Assembly: GCA_019359325.1 (NCBI GenBank)
Contig: JAHHHN010000027.1
Span: 1 to 64,000 of the forward strand
From: Mojavia pulchra JT2-VF2
GTDB lineage: Bacteria; Cyanobacteriota; Cyanobacteriia; Cyanobacteriales; Nostocaceae
DNA: 64,000 nucleotides
Direction: 5' to 3'
Shown: piece after piece, positions 27,877-37,562 of the stretch
How positions within the stretch are numbered: position 1 is the first letter of the stretch
Layout: each line of letters begins with the position of its first letter
Program-made: the position numbers and the translations under genes
Notes under the pieces: generated by a model
The model's input: the letters and a program-made list of their open reading frames with translations, nothing else
Database searches by the model: none
What the model was told of the DNA's origin: nothing

Positions 27877-28935
27877 ATGGATCAGCCACTCGTCAGCATT
27901 ATCATCAACAACTACAACTACGCCAAATATCTGCGCGAAGCTATTGAAAGCGCTTTAAGTCAGACTTACGCAAATACTGAAGTCATCGTGGTAGATGATG
28001 GTTCGACCGATAAATCTCAGGATATCATCACTAGCTACGGTTCCCAAATTGTTCCGATACTTAAGCAAAATGGCGGACAAGCATCTGCATTTAACATAGG
28101 TTTTGCCGCCAGTCGAGGCGAAATCGTGATTTTTTTAGATGCTGATGATTATCTGTTTGCCTACGCAGTTGAGCAAGTGGTCGCATCTTGGAAACCCGAT
28201 GTAGCCAAAATGCATTATCGTCTGGAATTAGTGGATGCTGTGGGAAACTTCTTAGATATCGCTCCACCTCCTGAAGTGCCTTTCGATAGCGACGATGTAT
28301 TACCTATTCTGTTGGAAAAGGGCTGTTACACAACTCAAGTAACTAGCGGCAATGCTTTCAGTCGCTCTGCTTTAGCTCAAATTCTTCCGATCCCAGAAGC
28401 AGAATTTCGTATCTGTGCTGATGGCTATTTAAATACTGTAGTGCCTTTTTATGGGAAGATTTTAGCTCTAGAAGAACCTCTTGGAATATACCGCAAACAT
28501 GGAAGTAATGTTTGGTCTACAGCTAGCCAAGAATTGTTCGTTGACAAGTTTCACAAGTCAATAGAACACGACTTGCTGAAACATAAATTTTTGCTAGACA
28601 CAGCTATTAAATTTGGGCATAAAATATCTCCTGAACTAGGGTCTTGCGATTACCTCCACTTGATATCTCGGCTCGTTTCTTTGCGCTTAGACCCTCAAAA
28701 TCATCCTCTTGCCGGGGATTCGCCCTTAAACTTAACTTACAACGGATATTGGGCGATTTGGAAATATACAGAGTTTCCTCGTAAAAGAAAACTAATCCTA
28801 AGTTCCTGGTTTATATGGGTAGGTCTGATGCCCAAGCCTCTAGTCATACCAGCTGTTAATTGGCTACTCAATACTCAAACCCGTCCTCAAAGTATAGATT
28901 GGCTACTCAAAAAAATTCGCACATTCACAAGTTAA
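27877..28935 (+). CDS. GT2-family glycosyltransferase (first of a tandem pair)
   Basis: This 352-residue protein starts MDQPLVSIIINNYNYAKYLR, then VIVVDDGSTDKSQDIITSYG, KQNGGQASAFNIGF and the metal-binding FLDADDYLF. The ATG at 27877 was chosen because upstream in-frame codons overlap the preceding gene. The next gene is a close paralogue, sharing the opening, the GGQAS loop, the ITSYGS segment and the tail (KGYWAIWKYT and WVGLMP), so the pair arose by tandem duplication. Each presumably adds a different, or successive, sugar. Confidence 0.92.
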   Translation: MDQPLVSIIINNYNYAKYLREAIESALSQTYANTEVIVVDDGSTDKSQDIITSYGSQIVPILKQNGGQASAFNIGFAASRGEIVIFLDADDYLFAYAVEQVVASWKPDVAKMHYRLELVDAVGNFLDIAPPPEVPFDSDDVLPILLEKGCYTTQVTSGNAFSRSALAQILPIPEAEFRICADGYLNTVVPFYGKILALEEPLGIYRKHGSNVWSTASQELFVDKFHKSIEHDLLKHKFLLDTAIKFGHKISPELGSCDYLHLISRLVSLRLDPQNHPLAGDSPLNLTYNGYWAIWKYTEFPRKRKLILSSWFIWVGLMPKPLVIPAVNWLLNTQTRPQSIDWLLKKIRTFTS

Positions 28936-28939
28936 TAAT

Positions 28940-29995
28940 ATGAATCAGCTAGTAAGCATCATTGTCAACAACTACAATTATGCTCAGTTCTTGCCTGAGG
29001 CTGTTGACAGTGCCTTGAACCAAACTTACCCAAATATTGAGGTGATTGTCGTAGATGACGGTTCCACTGACAACTCTCAGGAGATAATTACTAGCTACGG
29101 TTCCCGAATTTTACCTGTAATCAAGCAAAACGGTGGGCAAGCATCAGCGCTTAATGCAGGTTTTGCTGTAAGCAAAGGAGAAATCATAATCTTTTTAGAT
29201 GCTGATGATTACTTGTTCTCAAACACCGTTGAGGAAGTAGTTATAGGTTGGAAAAGTGATATAGCAAAGGTGCAATATCGAATTAAGGTGGTTGATGCGT
29301 CCGATAACTTTATCTGTATCTATCCCGGCCCCGAATTGCCTTTTGCTGGTGAAGAAGTTCTACCAGTTTTGCTGAACAGGGGATGGTACACAACGGCAGT
29401 GACCAGTGGCAATGCCTTCAACCGTTGTACTTTGGCTCAAATTCTTCCGATCCCAGAATCTGAGTTTCGCATTTCCGCTGATGGTTATTTGGTTACTCTT
29501 GCGCCCTTTTATGGTCGGGTAGTCTCGATAGATCAGCCTTTAGCAATTGGTCGCGTTCACGGAAGTAATTCTTGGGCTATCTCTGGTGAAGGAGTTCAAG
29601 CTGAAAGATTACGCAAGTCAATCAAGCATGACTTTCAAAAGTATAAATTTTTACAGAAGCAAGCTACTGAATTAGGATATACAATCTCCCATAATCTGGG
29701 CTGCCGCGATTACTTCCACTTGACATATAGGCTCGCTTCTTTGCGTTTGGATGCTCAAAATCATCCAGTCTCTTCCGATTCACCCTTAGACTTGGCTGGC
29801 AAAGGCTATTGGGCAATTTGGAAATATACAGACTTTCCTTGGAAAAGGAAGTTACTCCTGAGTACTTGGTTTCTTTGGGTAGGTTTAATGCCCCAACCTC
29901 TAATTAAACCAGCTATATATTGGCTGGTCAATTCTGAATCACGTCCTAAATTTCTAAATAAATTACTTCAAAAAATACGTTCAATCATCCCTTAA
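28940..29995 (+). CDS. GT2-family glycosyltransferase (second of a tandem pair)
   Basis: This 351-residue protein starts MNQLVSIIVNNYNYAQFLPE, then VIVVDDGSTDNSQEIITSYG, NGGQASALNAGF and FLDADDYLF. It aligns with the preceding gene over its whole length without obvious large gaps. The differences concentrate in the middle of the acceptor region (for example YPGPELPFAGEEVL against PPPEVPFDSDDVL). That suggests diverging acceptor or donor specificity after duplication. It begins 4 bp after its twin and is followed by a terminator-like hairpin. Confidence 0.92.
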   Translation: MNQLVSIIVNNYNYAQFLPEAVDSALNQTYPNIEVIVVDDGSTDNSQEIITSYGSRILPVIKQNGGQASALNAGFAVSKGEIIIFLDADDYLFSNTVEEVVIGWKSDIAKVQYRIKVVDASDNFICIYPGPELPFAGEEVLPVLLNRGWYTTAVTSGNAFNRCTLAQILPIPESEFRISADGYLVTLAPFYGRVVSIDQPLAIGRVHGSNSWAISGEGVQAERLRKSIKHDFQKYKFLQKQATELGYTISHNLGCRDYFHLTYRLASLRLDAQNHPVSSDSPLDLAGKGYWAIWKYTDFPWKRKLLLSTWFLWVGLMPQPLIKPAIYWLVNSESRPKFLNKLLQKIRSIIP

Positions 29996-30014
29996 ATAGT
30001 GTCTTGTCAAGTGA

Positions 30015-30056
30015 TACCACTAATACCCATAGCTAAATAGTGGTAAATTTTTTTTA
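30015..30056 (+). terminator. Terminator-like hairpin inside the exopolysaccharide locus
   Basis: TACCACTA at 30015-30022 pairs perfectly with TAGTGGTA at 30038-30045 across a 15-base loop, followed by a run of nine T residues. It lies just after the tandem GT2 pair, so the locus may be at least two transcription units or have attenuated read-through. Confidence 0.65.
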
Positions 30057-30096
30057 ATTAAATATATCTATACCACAATTAAAAAGGCTCTCTACT

Positions 30097-31305
30097 ATGA
30101 AGATAACTTTAGTATGTCATGAAATACCATACCCACCAATTCACGGTGGTCGTATAGATATGTGGCGAAGGATAAAGGCTTTATCTGCACAAGGTGTAGA
30201 GCTACAAATCATAGCTTGGTGGTTTAATAATAGCCCAACTCCGGAGGAAATAACTGAAATTCATAAATACGCTCAGAAAGTACATCTCATACAGATTAAA
30301 CGCACCTGGAATTTTCAGGTAAAGAGAGTAGTTGATTTATTACGTTATCCTCTTGAAGTTACATCTAGAATTCCGAAAAGAAACGAATTAAAAAAATTAC
30401 TCTTAGAAGTCCAGAAGTTTAATCCTGATGTCATCTTTTTAGATGGAATTCATGGTGGAGCGCTTGCTAATAATCTCAGCGAATTATTGCATATACCTCT
30501 AGTTACTCGTTCTCATAATATAGAACATTTATATTATCGTCGGATGTTGTCATCAGCAACCGGCTTAAAAAATAAGTTAAAACGGTATTTATCTGTTATT
30601 CATCTAGAAAAATATGAAAAAAAACTCTTAAAAAAGAGTGCTTTATTTTATGACATTTCCGCTGATGATTTAAAATTCTGGCAAAGTCAAGGATTTACTA
30701 ATGGTCGTTTGCTTCCACCACTGATGGAGTTCCAAGATAATCAGGAGGAAAACAGAGTTAATCAGAAAAATGAATCAAAACAGAGTTACGATATTGTATT
30801 TTTAGGCAATTTATCTTTAGAAAATAATGTGGCTGGGGTTGTTTGGTTCTTGACTGAAGTATTACCCAGTATTCGCATTCAAATGCCTCAAGTGACCGTA
30901 TTAATAGCAGGCTTGAATCCTGTTAGTAAGATTATACAAATTTGTGAAGTATCTGAAGGTGTCTTTTTGAGCGTCAATCCCCCCTCAGCAAATTCTATTT
31001 ATAAATCTGGAAGAGTATTAATTAATCCGATTCTCACTGGCAGCGGTGTTAAGATAAAATCTATAGAAATGTTAAAATTTGGGAAACCAATTGTTTCGAC
31101 TTTGGAAGGAGTATCTGGTCTACCTGAAGCTGTGAAAAAATATTTTAGCATCGCTAAAGATTCTCAGTCTTTTAGCTTAGAAGTAATTAAAGCTTTGTCA
31201 ACATCTAATAATATATTAACTAAACATGAATTGCTAGAATCTATATTTGGATATAAAGTCATAGGCAAGGTTGTCTCAGAAATAAAATCAATTTTGCCAA
31301 AATAA
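30097..31305 (+). CDS. GT-B-fold glycosyltransferase (GT4-like)
   Basis: This 402-residue protein begins MKITLVCHEIPYPPIHGGRI, with the typical GG loop of the N-terminal Rossmann domain. The donor domain includes YDIVFLGNLSLENNVAGVVW and GSGVKIKSIEMLKFGKPIVS, the EX7E-like region in which the first Glu is replaced. It is AT-richer than the preceding genes, with many lysines, and may be a later acquisition. It lies 100 bp after a terminator hairpin, so it may be transcribed from its own promoter. Confidence 0.85.
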   Translation: MKITLVCHEIPYPPIHGGRIDMWRRIKALSAQGVELQIIAWWFNNSPTPEEITEIHKYAQKVHLIQIKRTWNFQVKRVVDLLRYPLEVTSRIPKRNELKKLLLEVQKFNPDVIFLDGIHGGALANNLSELLHIPLVTRSHNIEHLYYRRMLSSATGLKNKLKRYLSVIHLEKYEKKLLKKSALFYDISADDLKFWQSQGFTNGRLLPPLMEFQDNQEENRVNQKNESKQSYDIVFLGNLSLENNVAGVVWFLTEVLPSIRIQMPQVTVLIAGLNPVSKIIQICEVSEGVFLSVNPPSANSIYKSGRVLINPILTGSGVKIKSIEMLKFGKPIVSTLEGVSGLPEAVKKYFSIAKDSQSFSLEVIKALSTSNNILTKHELLESIFGYKVIGKVVSEIKSILPK

Positions 31306-31363
31306 AACATATTGTTCATTCAGATTTATAATTTTTTAAATTAAATGAATTGAAAGGTCATTT

Positions 31364-32122
31364 ATGAGAGTTGACATAGGTGGTATCAAGATTGATAAAT
31401 ACAGTTTTGATGAAGTTGTAGAACGCATCGTAGGCCATGCATTGTCAGGTAAGGCACCAGAATATGTCGTTACACCCAATGCGATGCACATTCTTACCTT
31501 ACAAAAAGATGCTCACTTTCGAGAGATTTATCGCCAAGCTTTTTTAGTTGTACCAGATGGAGTTTCACTGCTTTGGTCAGCCAAGTTTTTGAACACTCCT
31601 CTCAATGGTCGAGTAAATGGCACAGATTTGTTTGAAAAGCTTTGTGCTATTGCCTCACAAAAAGGACTCAAGGTTTTTTTGTTAGGAGGCCGCCCGGGAG
31701 CAGCCGAGAAAGCAAAGGAAACCCTCGAAGCTAGGCATCCAGAACTTAAAATTGTCGGTACGTACTGTCCTCCCTATAATTTTGAGTTTCAAAAAGCAGA
31801 ATTAGAACTAATTAATTCCAAAATAAAAGCGGCTAATCCTGATCTGTTGTTTGTAGGTTTGGGTGCGCCTAAACAAGAAAAGTGGATAGCTGCAAATTAT
31901 CAAGAATTAGGAGTGCCAATTTCTGTTGGTATTGGGGTCAGTTTCGAGCTGGTTGCTAATATGGTGACAAGAGCGCCAGTCTGGATGCAGAAAATGGGGC
32001 TAGAGTGGTTATTTCGTTTAATAGTAGAGCCAAGTCGTTTGTGGAAACGTTATATCATTGGCAATCCTCTCTTTATTTGGTTGGTATTGAAGCAACGTTT
32101 GGGAATTTTAAAGTTTCAGTGA
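31364..32122 (+). CDS. WecG/TagA/CpsF-family (GT26) glycosyltransferase
   Basis: This 252-residue protein is a GT26 enzyme. It shows YVVTPNAMHILTLQKDAHF, LVVPDGVSLLWSAKFL with the catalytic aspartate, KVFLLGGRPGAAEKAKE and LFVGLGAPKQEKWIA. The C-terminal ends LEWLFRLIVEPSRLWKRYII, the appendage that tethers family members to the membrane. These enzymes add ManNAc or other sugars to a lipid-linked GlcNAc, usually as the second residue. That fits a step after the priming transferase. It lies 17 bp before the xylanase-family gene. Confidence 0.95.
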   Translation: MRVDIGGIKIDKYSFDEVVERIVGHALSGKAPEYVVTPNAMHILTLQKDAHFREIYRQAFLVVPDGVSLLWSAKFLNTPLNGRVNGTDLFEKLCAIASQKGLKVFLLGGRPGAAEKAKETLEARHPELKIVGTYCPPYNFEFQKAELELINSKIKAANPDLLFVGLGAPKQEKWIAANYQELGVPISVGIGVSFELVANMVTRAPVWMQKMGLEWLFRLIVEPSRLWKRYIIGNPLFIWLVLKQRLGILKFQ

Positions 32123-32138
32123 AGATTGCTGGTTCTAA

Positions 32139-33317
32139 ATGCTCAAAAATATGTTGATGAATAGAAGGTATGCTCTGTGGTTGGGCTTGGGAACTTTGGG
32201 AGCCATAGGCGCTTTAGCTAAAGGTAAAGCGATGTATTCGAGTCACAAAACTCAAGACTTTGAGTTGGCAAAAAATAACTTCAGCATCGCTGGGAAAGCT
32301 TCGCTGAAGCAACGTGCGGCAGCAAAGGGATTGATTTACGGAGCAGCAATTCCACGGCTCTACCTCTCTTCCGATCAAAAACTAGCTGCTCGTCTTGCTC
32401 AAGAGTGTGGCATACTGACCCCAGAATGGGAACTTAAGTGGTCTGCCGGACACAAACCTCTGCGCCCTAGTCCAGACACTTTTGACTTTACTGCTGGAGA
32501 TTGGATGGCTAAATTTGCCCGCACACACAGGATGCTTCTGCGAGGACACACCTTAGTCTGGCACGAATCTTTACCCACTTGGTTTAAAGAAACCGTCAAT
32601 CGCCAAAATGCGGAACAATTTTTAGTGAAACATATCCAGACTGTGGTTACACATTATGCTGGGCAAATGCACTCCTGGGATGTGGTAAATGAGGCAATTG
32701 AAGTTAAAGATGGCAGGTCTGACGGTTTACGCAAAACACCTTGGTTAGAGTTTTTAGGTACAGATTACATTGACCTTGCTTTTCGCCTTGCTGCGGAGTT
32801 TGATCCCAAAGCTTTGTTAGTATATAACGACTATGGGCTGGAATACGACACCTCTCATCATGAAGCAAAAAGAAAAGCTGTTTTAAAGTTACTAGAGCGT
32901 TTGAAATCCAGAGGAGTACCAATTCATGCCCTTGGTATGCAATCTCACATGGATGGCAATGAAAAGCGCTTTAATCCGAAAAAGTTGCAAAATTTTCTGG
33001 CTAATGTTGCCGATCTTGGTTTGAAAATCATGATTACTGAAATGGATGTGACAGATAAAAAGTTACCTCGCAATCCTGTTGTGCGCGATCGCATGGTTGC
33101 GGCAGTTTATCAAAATTATCTTTCAGTAGTATTGAATGAGCCAGCAGTTACAGCAGTAATGACTTGGGGAATAAGCGATCGCTATACATGGCTTTCCAAG
33201 TTTCAACCCCGTTCTGATGGTGCTGCCGTCAGACCTTTACCACTAGATAGCAACTTCAGACCTAAATTAGCATGGAATGCGATCGCTCGTGCTTTTGATA
33301 AAGCTCCCAGACGTTAA
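32139..33317 (+). CDS. GH10-family endo-1,4-beta-xylanase-like glycoside hydrolase
   Basis: This 392-residue protein has a GH10 catalytic barrel. The acid/base is Glu185 in SWDVVNEAIE and the nucleophile is Glu301 in MITEMDVTD. LRGHTLVWHESLPTWF and GMQSHMDGN supply the conserved substrate-site residues. The N-terminus MNRRYALWLGLGTLGAIGAL is a twin-arginine-like hydrophobic signal, so the enzyme is probably exported or anchored. GH10 enzymes cut beta-1,4-xylan and related beta-glycans. In this cluster it more plausibly trims, releases or edits the polymer being made than feeds on plant xylan. This is inference from gene position. Confidence 0.93.
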   Translation: MLKNMLMNRRYALWLGLGTLGAIGALAKGKAMYSSHKTQDFELAKNNFSIAGKASLKQRAAAKGLIYGAAIPRLYLSSDQKLAARLAQECGILTPEWELKWSAGHKPLRPSPDTFDFTAGDWMAKFARTHRMLLRGHTLVWHESLPTWFKETVNRQNAEQFLVKHIQTVVTHYAGQMHSWDVVNEAIEVKDGRSDGLRKTPWLEFLGTDYIDLAFRLAAEFDPKALLVYNDYGLEYDTSHHEAKRKAVLKLLERLKSRGVPIHALGMQSHMDGNEKRFNPKKLQNFLANVADLGLKIMITEMDVTDKKLPRNPVVRDRMVAAVYQNYLSVVLNEPAVTAVMTWGISDRYTWLSKFQPRSDGAAVRPLPLDSNFRPKLAWNAIARAFDKAPRR

Positions 33318-33496
33318 TAATACTTTTATTTTTAGGCTAATGAACTTAAAGTCTGTGTATAGTTGTAGAGTTTTGTAACCTCGCTAGTCTATACTATTTC
33401 AAATAACATCAATAATTTTAACAAGAATGCAGTATTCCAGCCTTAAGTAAGTCATTTTTGTAGTTTCTCGCCTAAAACCTGTACTTTTGAAGCTTT

Positions 33497-35719
33497 ATGT
33501 TGGGAAGAAATATGGAATCTCGAGAATCTATTGATTTAGACTTGGGTCGTTACTTATCGATGCTGAAGCGGCATTGGCTACCTGCTACAACTATCTTTGC
33601 AGCTACAGTTGCTCTGAGTGCTTTAGCTACAACATTTATGAAGCCATCTTATGAATCAGAAGGAAAACTACTATTCAAAATTCCATCTTTTAATGTAGTA
33701 GGGTCTAATCTGTTGCCCAATAGCTTGGAAGGAGCAGATACAGGAGATTTAAAATCGCTGGTAGCGACTCAAAATCCTATTAGTACACAGATAGAAGTTA
33801 TTTCTTCCCCTGTTTTATTGCAACGCACAATAGATGAACTGCAACTCAAAGATGATAAAGGCGAAGCACTAGAAGTTGAAGCCCTGGAAAAGGCCCTAAC
33901 TCTAAAAATTATTGGTGGTACAGATGTGTTGCTGCTGAACTATAAAAGCCGTGAACCCGAAGAAGCGGCAAGAGTAGTTAACACAATTATGAATCTTTAC
34001 TTAGAAAATGATATTCTCACAAACCGCTCTGAGGCAGAAGCAACCCGCCAATTTATGGCCAGGCAACTTCCTAAACATAAAGCCGCAGTTCAGGAAGCAG
34101 AAGTAGCTCTACGCATATTTAAACAGAAAAATAATGTTGTAGATTTACTAGAGGAGACAAGGTCAGCAGTTGGAATTATTGGGAATTTAGATAACGAAAT
34201 TAATAATATTAAAGCTCAACTAGACGAGGCGAACGCTCAAAGTAATGAACTTCGCCAGAAAGTAGATCTAAATTCCCAAGAGGCGATGTCTGCGAGTGCC
34301 CTTAGCCAGTCACCCGCTGTACAAGGAATTCTCACACAACTTCAAGATATAGAGCGGCAATTAGCAACTGAACGCAGCCGCTTTTTAGATGACAATCCAG
34401 TAATTGTTAATTTAGAAGCGAGAAAAGCCAACTTAAAAGAGCTTCTAGATAAGGAAGTTGAGCAGACTAGTGGCGGACAAACAAGAGTTCAACAGGGATT
34501 ATTGCAGATTGGAGAACTCAAACAAAACCTGATCAGAGATTTTTTACAATCAGAAGTTCAGCGCCTTGGTTTGGCCCAAAGGCTAAGTTCTTTGTATAAC
34601 TCAAGAACTGCCTATGCACAGCGGGTGAAGATATTACCGCAATTAGAGCAAAAACAGCGCGAACTTGACCGGAGACTTCAAGTTGCCCAATCTACCTACC
34701 AAACTCTTTTGCAAAAAGTTCAAGAATTGCAGTTGGCGGAAAATAATAATACGTCTAATGCCCGCATAATTGCTAAGGCTTTAATTCCTAAAAAGCCAGT
34801 ATTAGGGATGAAACCTATAGTCCTGCTACTAGGAGTTATGTTCGGTGCCTTTTTGGCCACAACTGCTGTTGTCTTTCTAGAAACAAGAGATAGATCTCTA
34901 AAAACACTTAAGGAAGTTAGAGAGATCTTTGGATATACTTTATTGGGTATAGTTCCCTCTTCTACTAAAAAAGTTCGCTCCCGGAATCGAGATGTCGAAT
35001 TAACAACTCCAGAAATTGCTGTTAGAGATATTCCACACTCCTTAACTAGCGAAATGTACCGTATGATTCAAGCCAATCTGAGATTTCTGAGTTCAGATAA
35101 GGTACTAAAAACTATAGTGGTAACTAGTGCAGTTCCTAAAGAAGGCAAATCTACAGTCTCTGCTAATTTAGCAGCAGCGATCGCCCAATTAGGACGTCGT
35201 GTTTTACTAATTGATGCAGATATGCGAGTTCCTTCTCAGCATCATATCTGGCAAATCACTAATGCAGGGGGATTGAGCGAAGTACTTGTTGGTCAGACTG
35301 AAGTTGAAACTGCTGCGTTTAGGGTAATGGATAATCTTGATGTCTTAACTGCGGGAGTTAGACCACCGAATCCACTAGCTTTGCTTGACTCTAAACGCAT
35401 GGCATCACTAATTGACAAATTTTCATCTCAATATGACTTCGTAATTATTGATGCTCCTTCCTTGCTTCTTGCCGCTGATGCTCTGACTTTAAGTCATATG
35501 ACCGATGGAATTTTGTTAGTGGCTCGCCCTGGGGTAATTGATTCTAGCAGTGCCAGCGATGCGAAAGATATGTTAGAGCGTTCCGGTCACAACGTTTTAG
35601 GTTTGTTGGTTAATGGTTTAGTTGAAAAAAATGAGTCTAGCATTGATTCCTATCAAAGTAGGGAATATGTTACTAGTGAAAGAGTAGCCAAAGAAACTAA
35701 TATAGCTTGGCGAAATTAA
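33497..35719 (+). CDS. Wzc-like polysaccharide co-polymerase and tyrosine autokinase
   Basis: This 740-residue inner-membrane protein has an N-terminal Wzz chain-length domain with a helix near residue 30, a long periplasmic coiled-coil region (about 190-430), a second helix near residue 445 and a cytoplasmic BY-kinase domain. The kinase shows Walker A SAVPKEGKSTVSAN (Lys551), Walker A' LLIDADMR and Walker B FVIIDAPS. It controls chain length and export through cycles of tyrosine phosphorylation. The C-terminal tail has only two tyrosines (719 and 724), far fewer than the cluster in classical Wzc. No outer-membrane Wza-type exporter gene is in the window. Confidence 0.93.
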   Translation: MLGRNMESRESIDLDLGRYLSMLKRHWLPATTIFAATVALSALATTFMKPSYESEGKLLFKIPSFNVVGSNLLPNSLEGADTGDLKSLVATQNPISTQIEVISSPVLLQRTIDELQLKDDKGEALEVEALEKALTLKIIGGTDVLLLNYKSREPEEAARVVNTIMNLYLENDILTNRSEAEATRQFMARQLPKHKAAVQEAEVALRIFKQKNNVVDLLEETRSAVGIIGNLDNEINNIKAQLDEANAQSNELRQKVDLNSQEAMSASALSQSPAVQGILTQLQDIERQLATERSRFLDDNPVIVNLEARKANLKELLDKEVEQTSGGQTRVQQGLLQIGELKQNLIRDFLQSEVQRLGLAQRLSSLYNSRTAYAQRVKILPQLEQKQRELDRRLQVAQSTYQTLLQKVQELQLAENNNTSNARIIAKALIPKKPVLGMKPIVLLLGVMFGAFLATTAVVFLETRDRSLKTLKEVREIFGYTLLGIVPSSTKKVRSRNRDVELTTPEIAVRDIPHSLTSEMYRMIQANLRFLSSDKVLKTIVVTSAVPKEGKSTVSANLAAAIAQLGRRVLLIDADMRVPSQHHIWQITNAGGLSEVLVGQTEVETAAFRVMDNLDVLTAGVRPPNPLALLDSKRMASLIDKFSSQYDFVIIDAPSLLLAADALTLSHMTDGILLVARPGVIDSSSASDAKDMLERSGHNVLGLLVNGLVEKNESSIDSYQSREYVTSERVAKETNIAWRN

Positions 35720-36215
35720 GCTCATTTTTTGACTTCAAACAGAAATTGTCGTGCGGTAAGTCACAGGTTACATATATAAACAGGCATGGAGCATTAGTAT
35801 TATTGCTTATTCTCTAAATTATTTAATAGGAGTGAGCTAATGTTGTTTTGAATATTTCAATTAAATAGTTATAAATTTGAAGATTTGACAAAAAAGCTCA
35901 ATTCAAAAAATATTAGCAACACATCAATCAACTTTAGGGGCGCAAAGTTTTGTGCCCCTAAGCTATCTATTTGTAGCATTCTGTTTTCAAATTGTATAAT
36001 TTAGAGTTTTAGGGACAAGCTATAAAAATAATAAATTTGGCTAAGAAGACCCAAAGACGTAGAGCGCGATACCTCTTAATATCTGCGCGGTTACAGGAAA
36101 GCAGACTTATCCGTCTCAATATAAAGATGAGAAGCAAGACTACGAAATTTATATGCTAATGAGTATGAATTAAACTTTTTCGTGAGTGTACTTTTTTATT
36201 TCTGGAATTTACCCA
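35720..36215. other. Intergenic region with a 26-bp palindrome
   Basis: About 500 bases with no gene. It contains one strong palindrome at 35935-35960 (TAGGGGCGCAAA paired with TTTGTGCCCCTA, one G-T wobble), with almost no loop and no T-tract afterwards. It looks like a dispersed palindromic repeat rather than a terminator. The promoter for the following gene probably lies here. Confidence 0.55.
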
Positions 36216-37460
36216 ATGATGGATAATAAAGCTAATTCATTACTGACAGTACCATTAGGTGATTTAAAGGTTTCAGACTTGGCACTTACCGATGCAGGTG
36301 TTATTAGTCAGAATCTGCTGTTGTCTCTGGTCATTCCTACTTACAAAGAGCGGGACAATATTAAAAATGTTGTCAGGATATTGAGCCAGTTACTGGATGA
36401 ATCTATTCCAGGAGAATACGAATTGATTGTAGTAGACGATGATAGTCCAGATCGGACTTGGGAAGTAGCGCAATCTTTAACAGAACAATACCCTCAGCTG
36501 CGAGTGATGCGACGCCAACAAGAGCGTGGGTTATCCTCAGCGGTGATTCGTGGATGGCAGGCAGCAAGAGGGCATGTATTAGGAGTGATTGACGGAGATC
36601 TACAGCATCCACCAGAGGTATTGACGCAATTGTTGTTTGCAATTCAACAAGGAGCGGATTTGGCAGTAGCCAGCCGTCATGTGGAAGGAGGCGGCGTTAG
36701 TAGTTGGAGTGTTGTTAGGCGTTTCTTGTCTCGTGGCGCTCAGGTTTTGGGATTAGTTATTCTGCCAGGGGTATTGGGGAGAGTTTCCGACCCGATGAGT
36801 GGTTATTTTATGGTGTGTCGAAATGCGATCGCTGGGGCAACTCTCAATCCAGTAGGATACAAAATTCTGCTAGAGGTAATTGGGCGGGGCAAGGTAGATA
36901 AAATTGCTGAAGTCGGCTATGTGTTCTGCGAACGCAAAGAGGGCGAAAGCAAAGTGACATGGAAGCAATATGTGGATTATTTACACCACCTAATACGGTT
37001 GCGGCTTTCCACAGGACGTTTAGGAAAATTCACTCAGCAAGTAAATTTCCCGATTGGTCGGTTCCTCCGCTTTGGTTTGGTGGGGTTAAGTGGAGTATTT
37101 GTAGATATGGCATTGCTGTACTTACTTAGCGATCCTACAACCCTAGCTTTGCCTCTAACTCGTAGCAAAATCATCGCCGGTGAAATTGCAATTTTTAATA
37201 ACTTCTTGTGGAATGATGCTTGGACATTTGCTGATATCTCTATGCAGCAGCAAGAATGGCGTCAGCGCTTAAAGCGCTTTTTGAAATTCAATATAATTTG
37301 CCTTGCTGGATTGGTGTTGAATGTATTGGTATTAAATCTGGTATTTAATTTCCTTGTTCCCAATCGCTACATCGCCAACTTGATTGCGATCGCCATTGCT
37401 ACGATATGGAATTTCTGGGTTAACTTGAAACTTAGCTGGCGAGTCACGCAAGTGAAATAA
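36216..37460 (+). CDS. Dolichyl-phosphate-mannose-synthase-like GT2 fused to a GtrA-like domain
   Basis: This 414-residue protein combines two parts. Residues about 30-265 are a GT2 polyprenyl-phosphate sugar transferase (LSLVIPTYKERDNIKNVVRI, LIVVDDDSPDRTWEVA, GVIDGDLQHPPE). Residues about 280-410 form a GtrA-like four-helix membrane domain (IGRFLRFGLVGLSGVFVDMA and FNNFLWNDAWTF). Such fusions make a polyprenyl-phosphate sugar and help flip it for glycosylation outside the membrane. The ATG at 36216 was chosen over one at 36186, whose first ten residues are unconserved. It closes the polysaccharide locus. Confidence 0.92.
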   Translation: MMDNKANSLLTVPLGDLKVSDLALTDAGVISQNLLLSLVIPTYKERDNIKNVVRILSQLLDESIPGEYELIVVDDDSPDRTWEVAQSLTEQYPQLRVMRRQQERGLSSAVIRGWQAARGHVLGVIDGDLQHPPEVLTQLLFAIQQGADLAVASRHVEGGGVSSWSVVRRFLSRGAQVLGLVILPGVLGRVSDPMSGYFMVCRNAIAGATLNPVGYKILLEVIGRGKVDKIAEVGYVFCERKEGESKVTWKQYVDYLHHLIRLRLSTGRLGKFTQQVNFPIGRFLRFGLVGLSGVFVDMALLYLLSDPTTLALPLTRSKIIAGEIAIFNNFLWNDAWTFADISMQQQEWRQRLKRFLKFNIICLAGLVLNVLVLNLVFNFLVPNRYIANLIAIAIATIWNFWVNLKLSWRVTQVK

Positions 37461-37562
37461 ATAAGTGAGTATAAGATTTAAATTAATTACCCATCAAAAT
37501 CAAGTATTTCTAGCTGGAGTTAAATCTGATCTATAACTTGATTTAATATCTGACTTTTCCCG

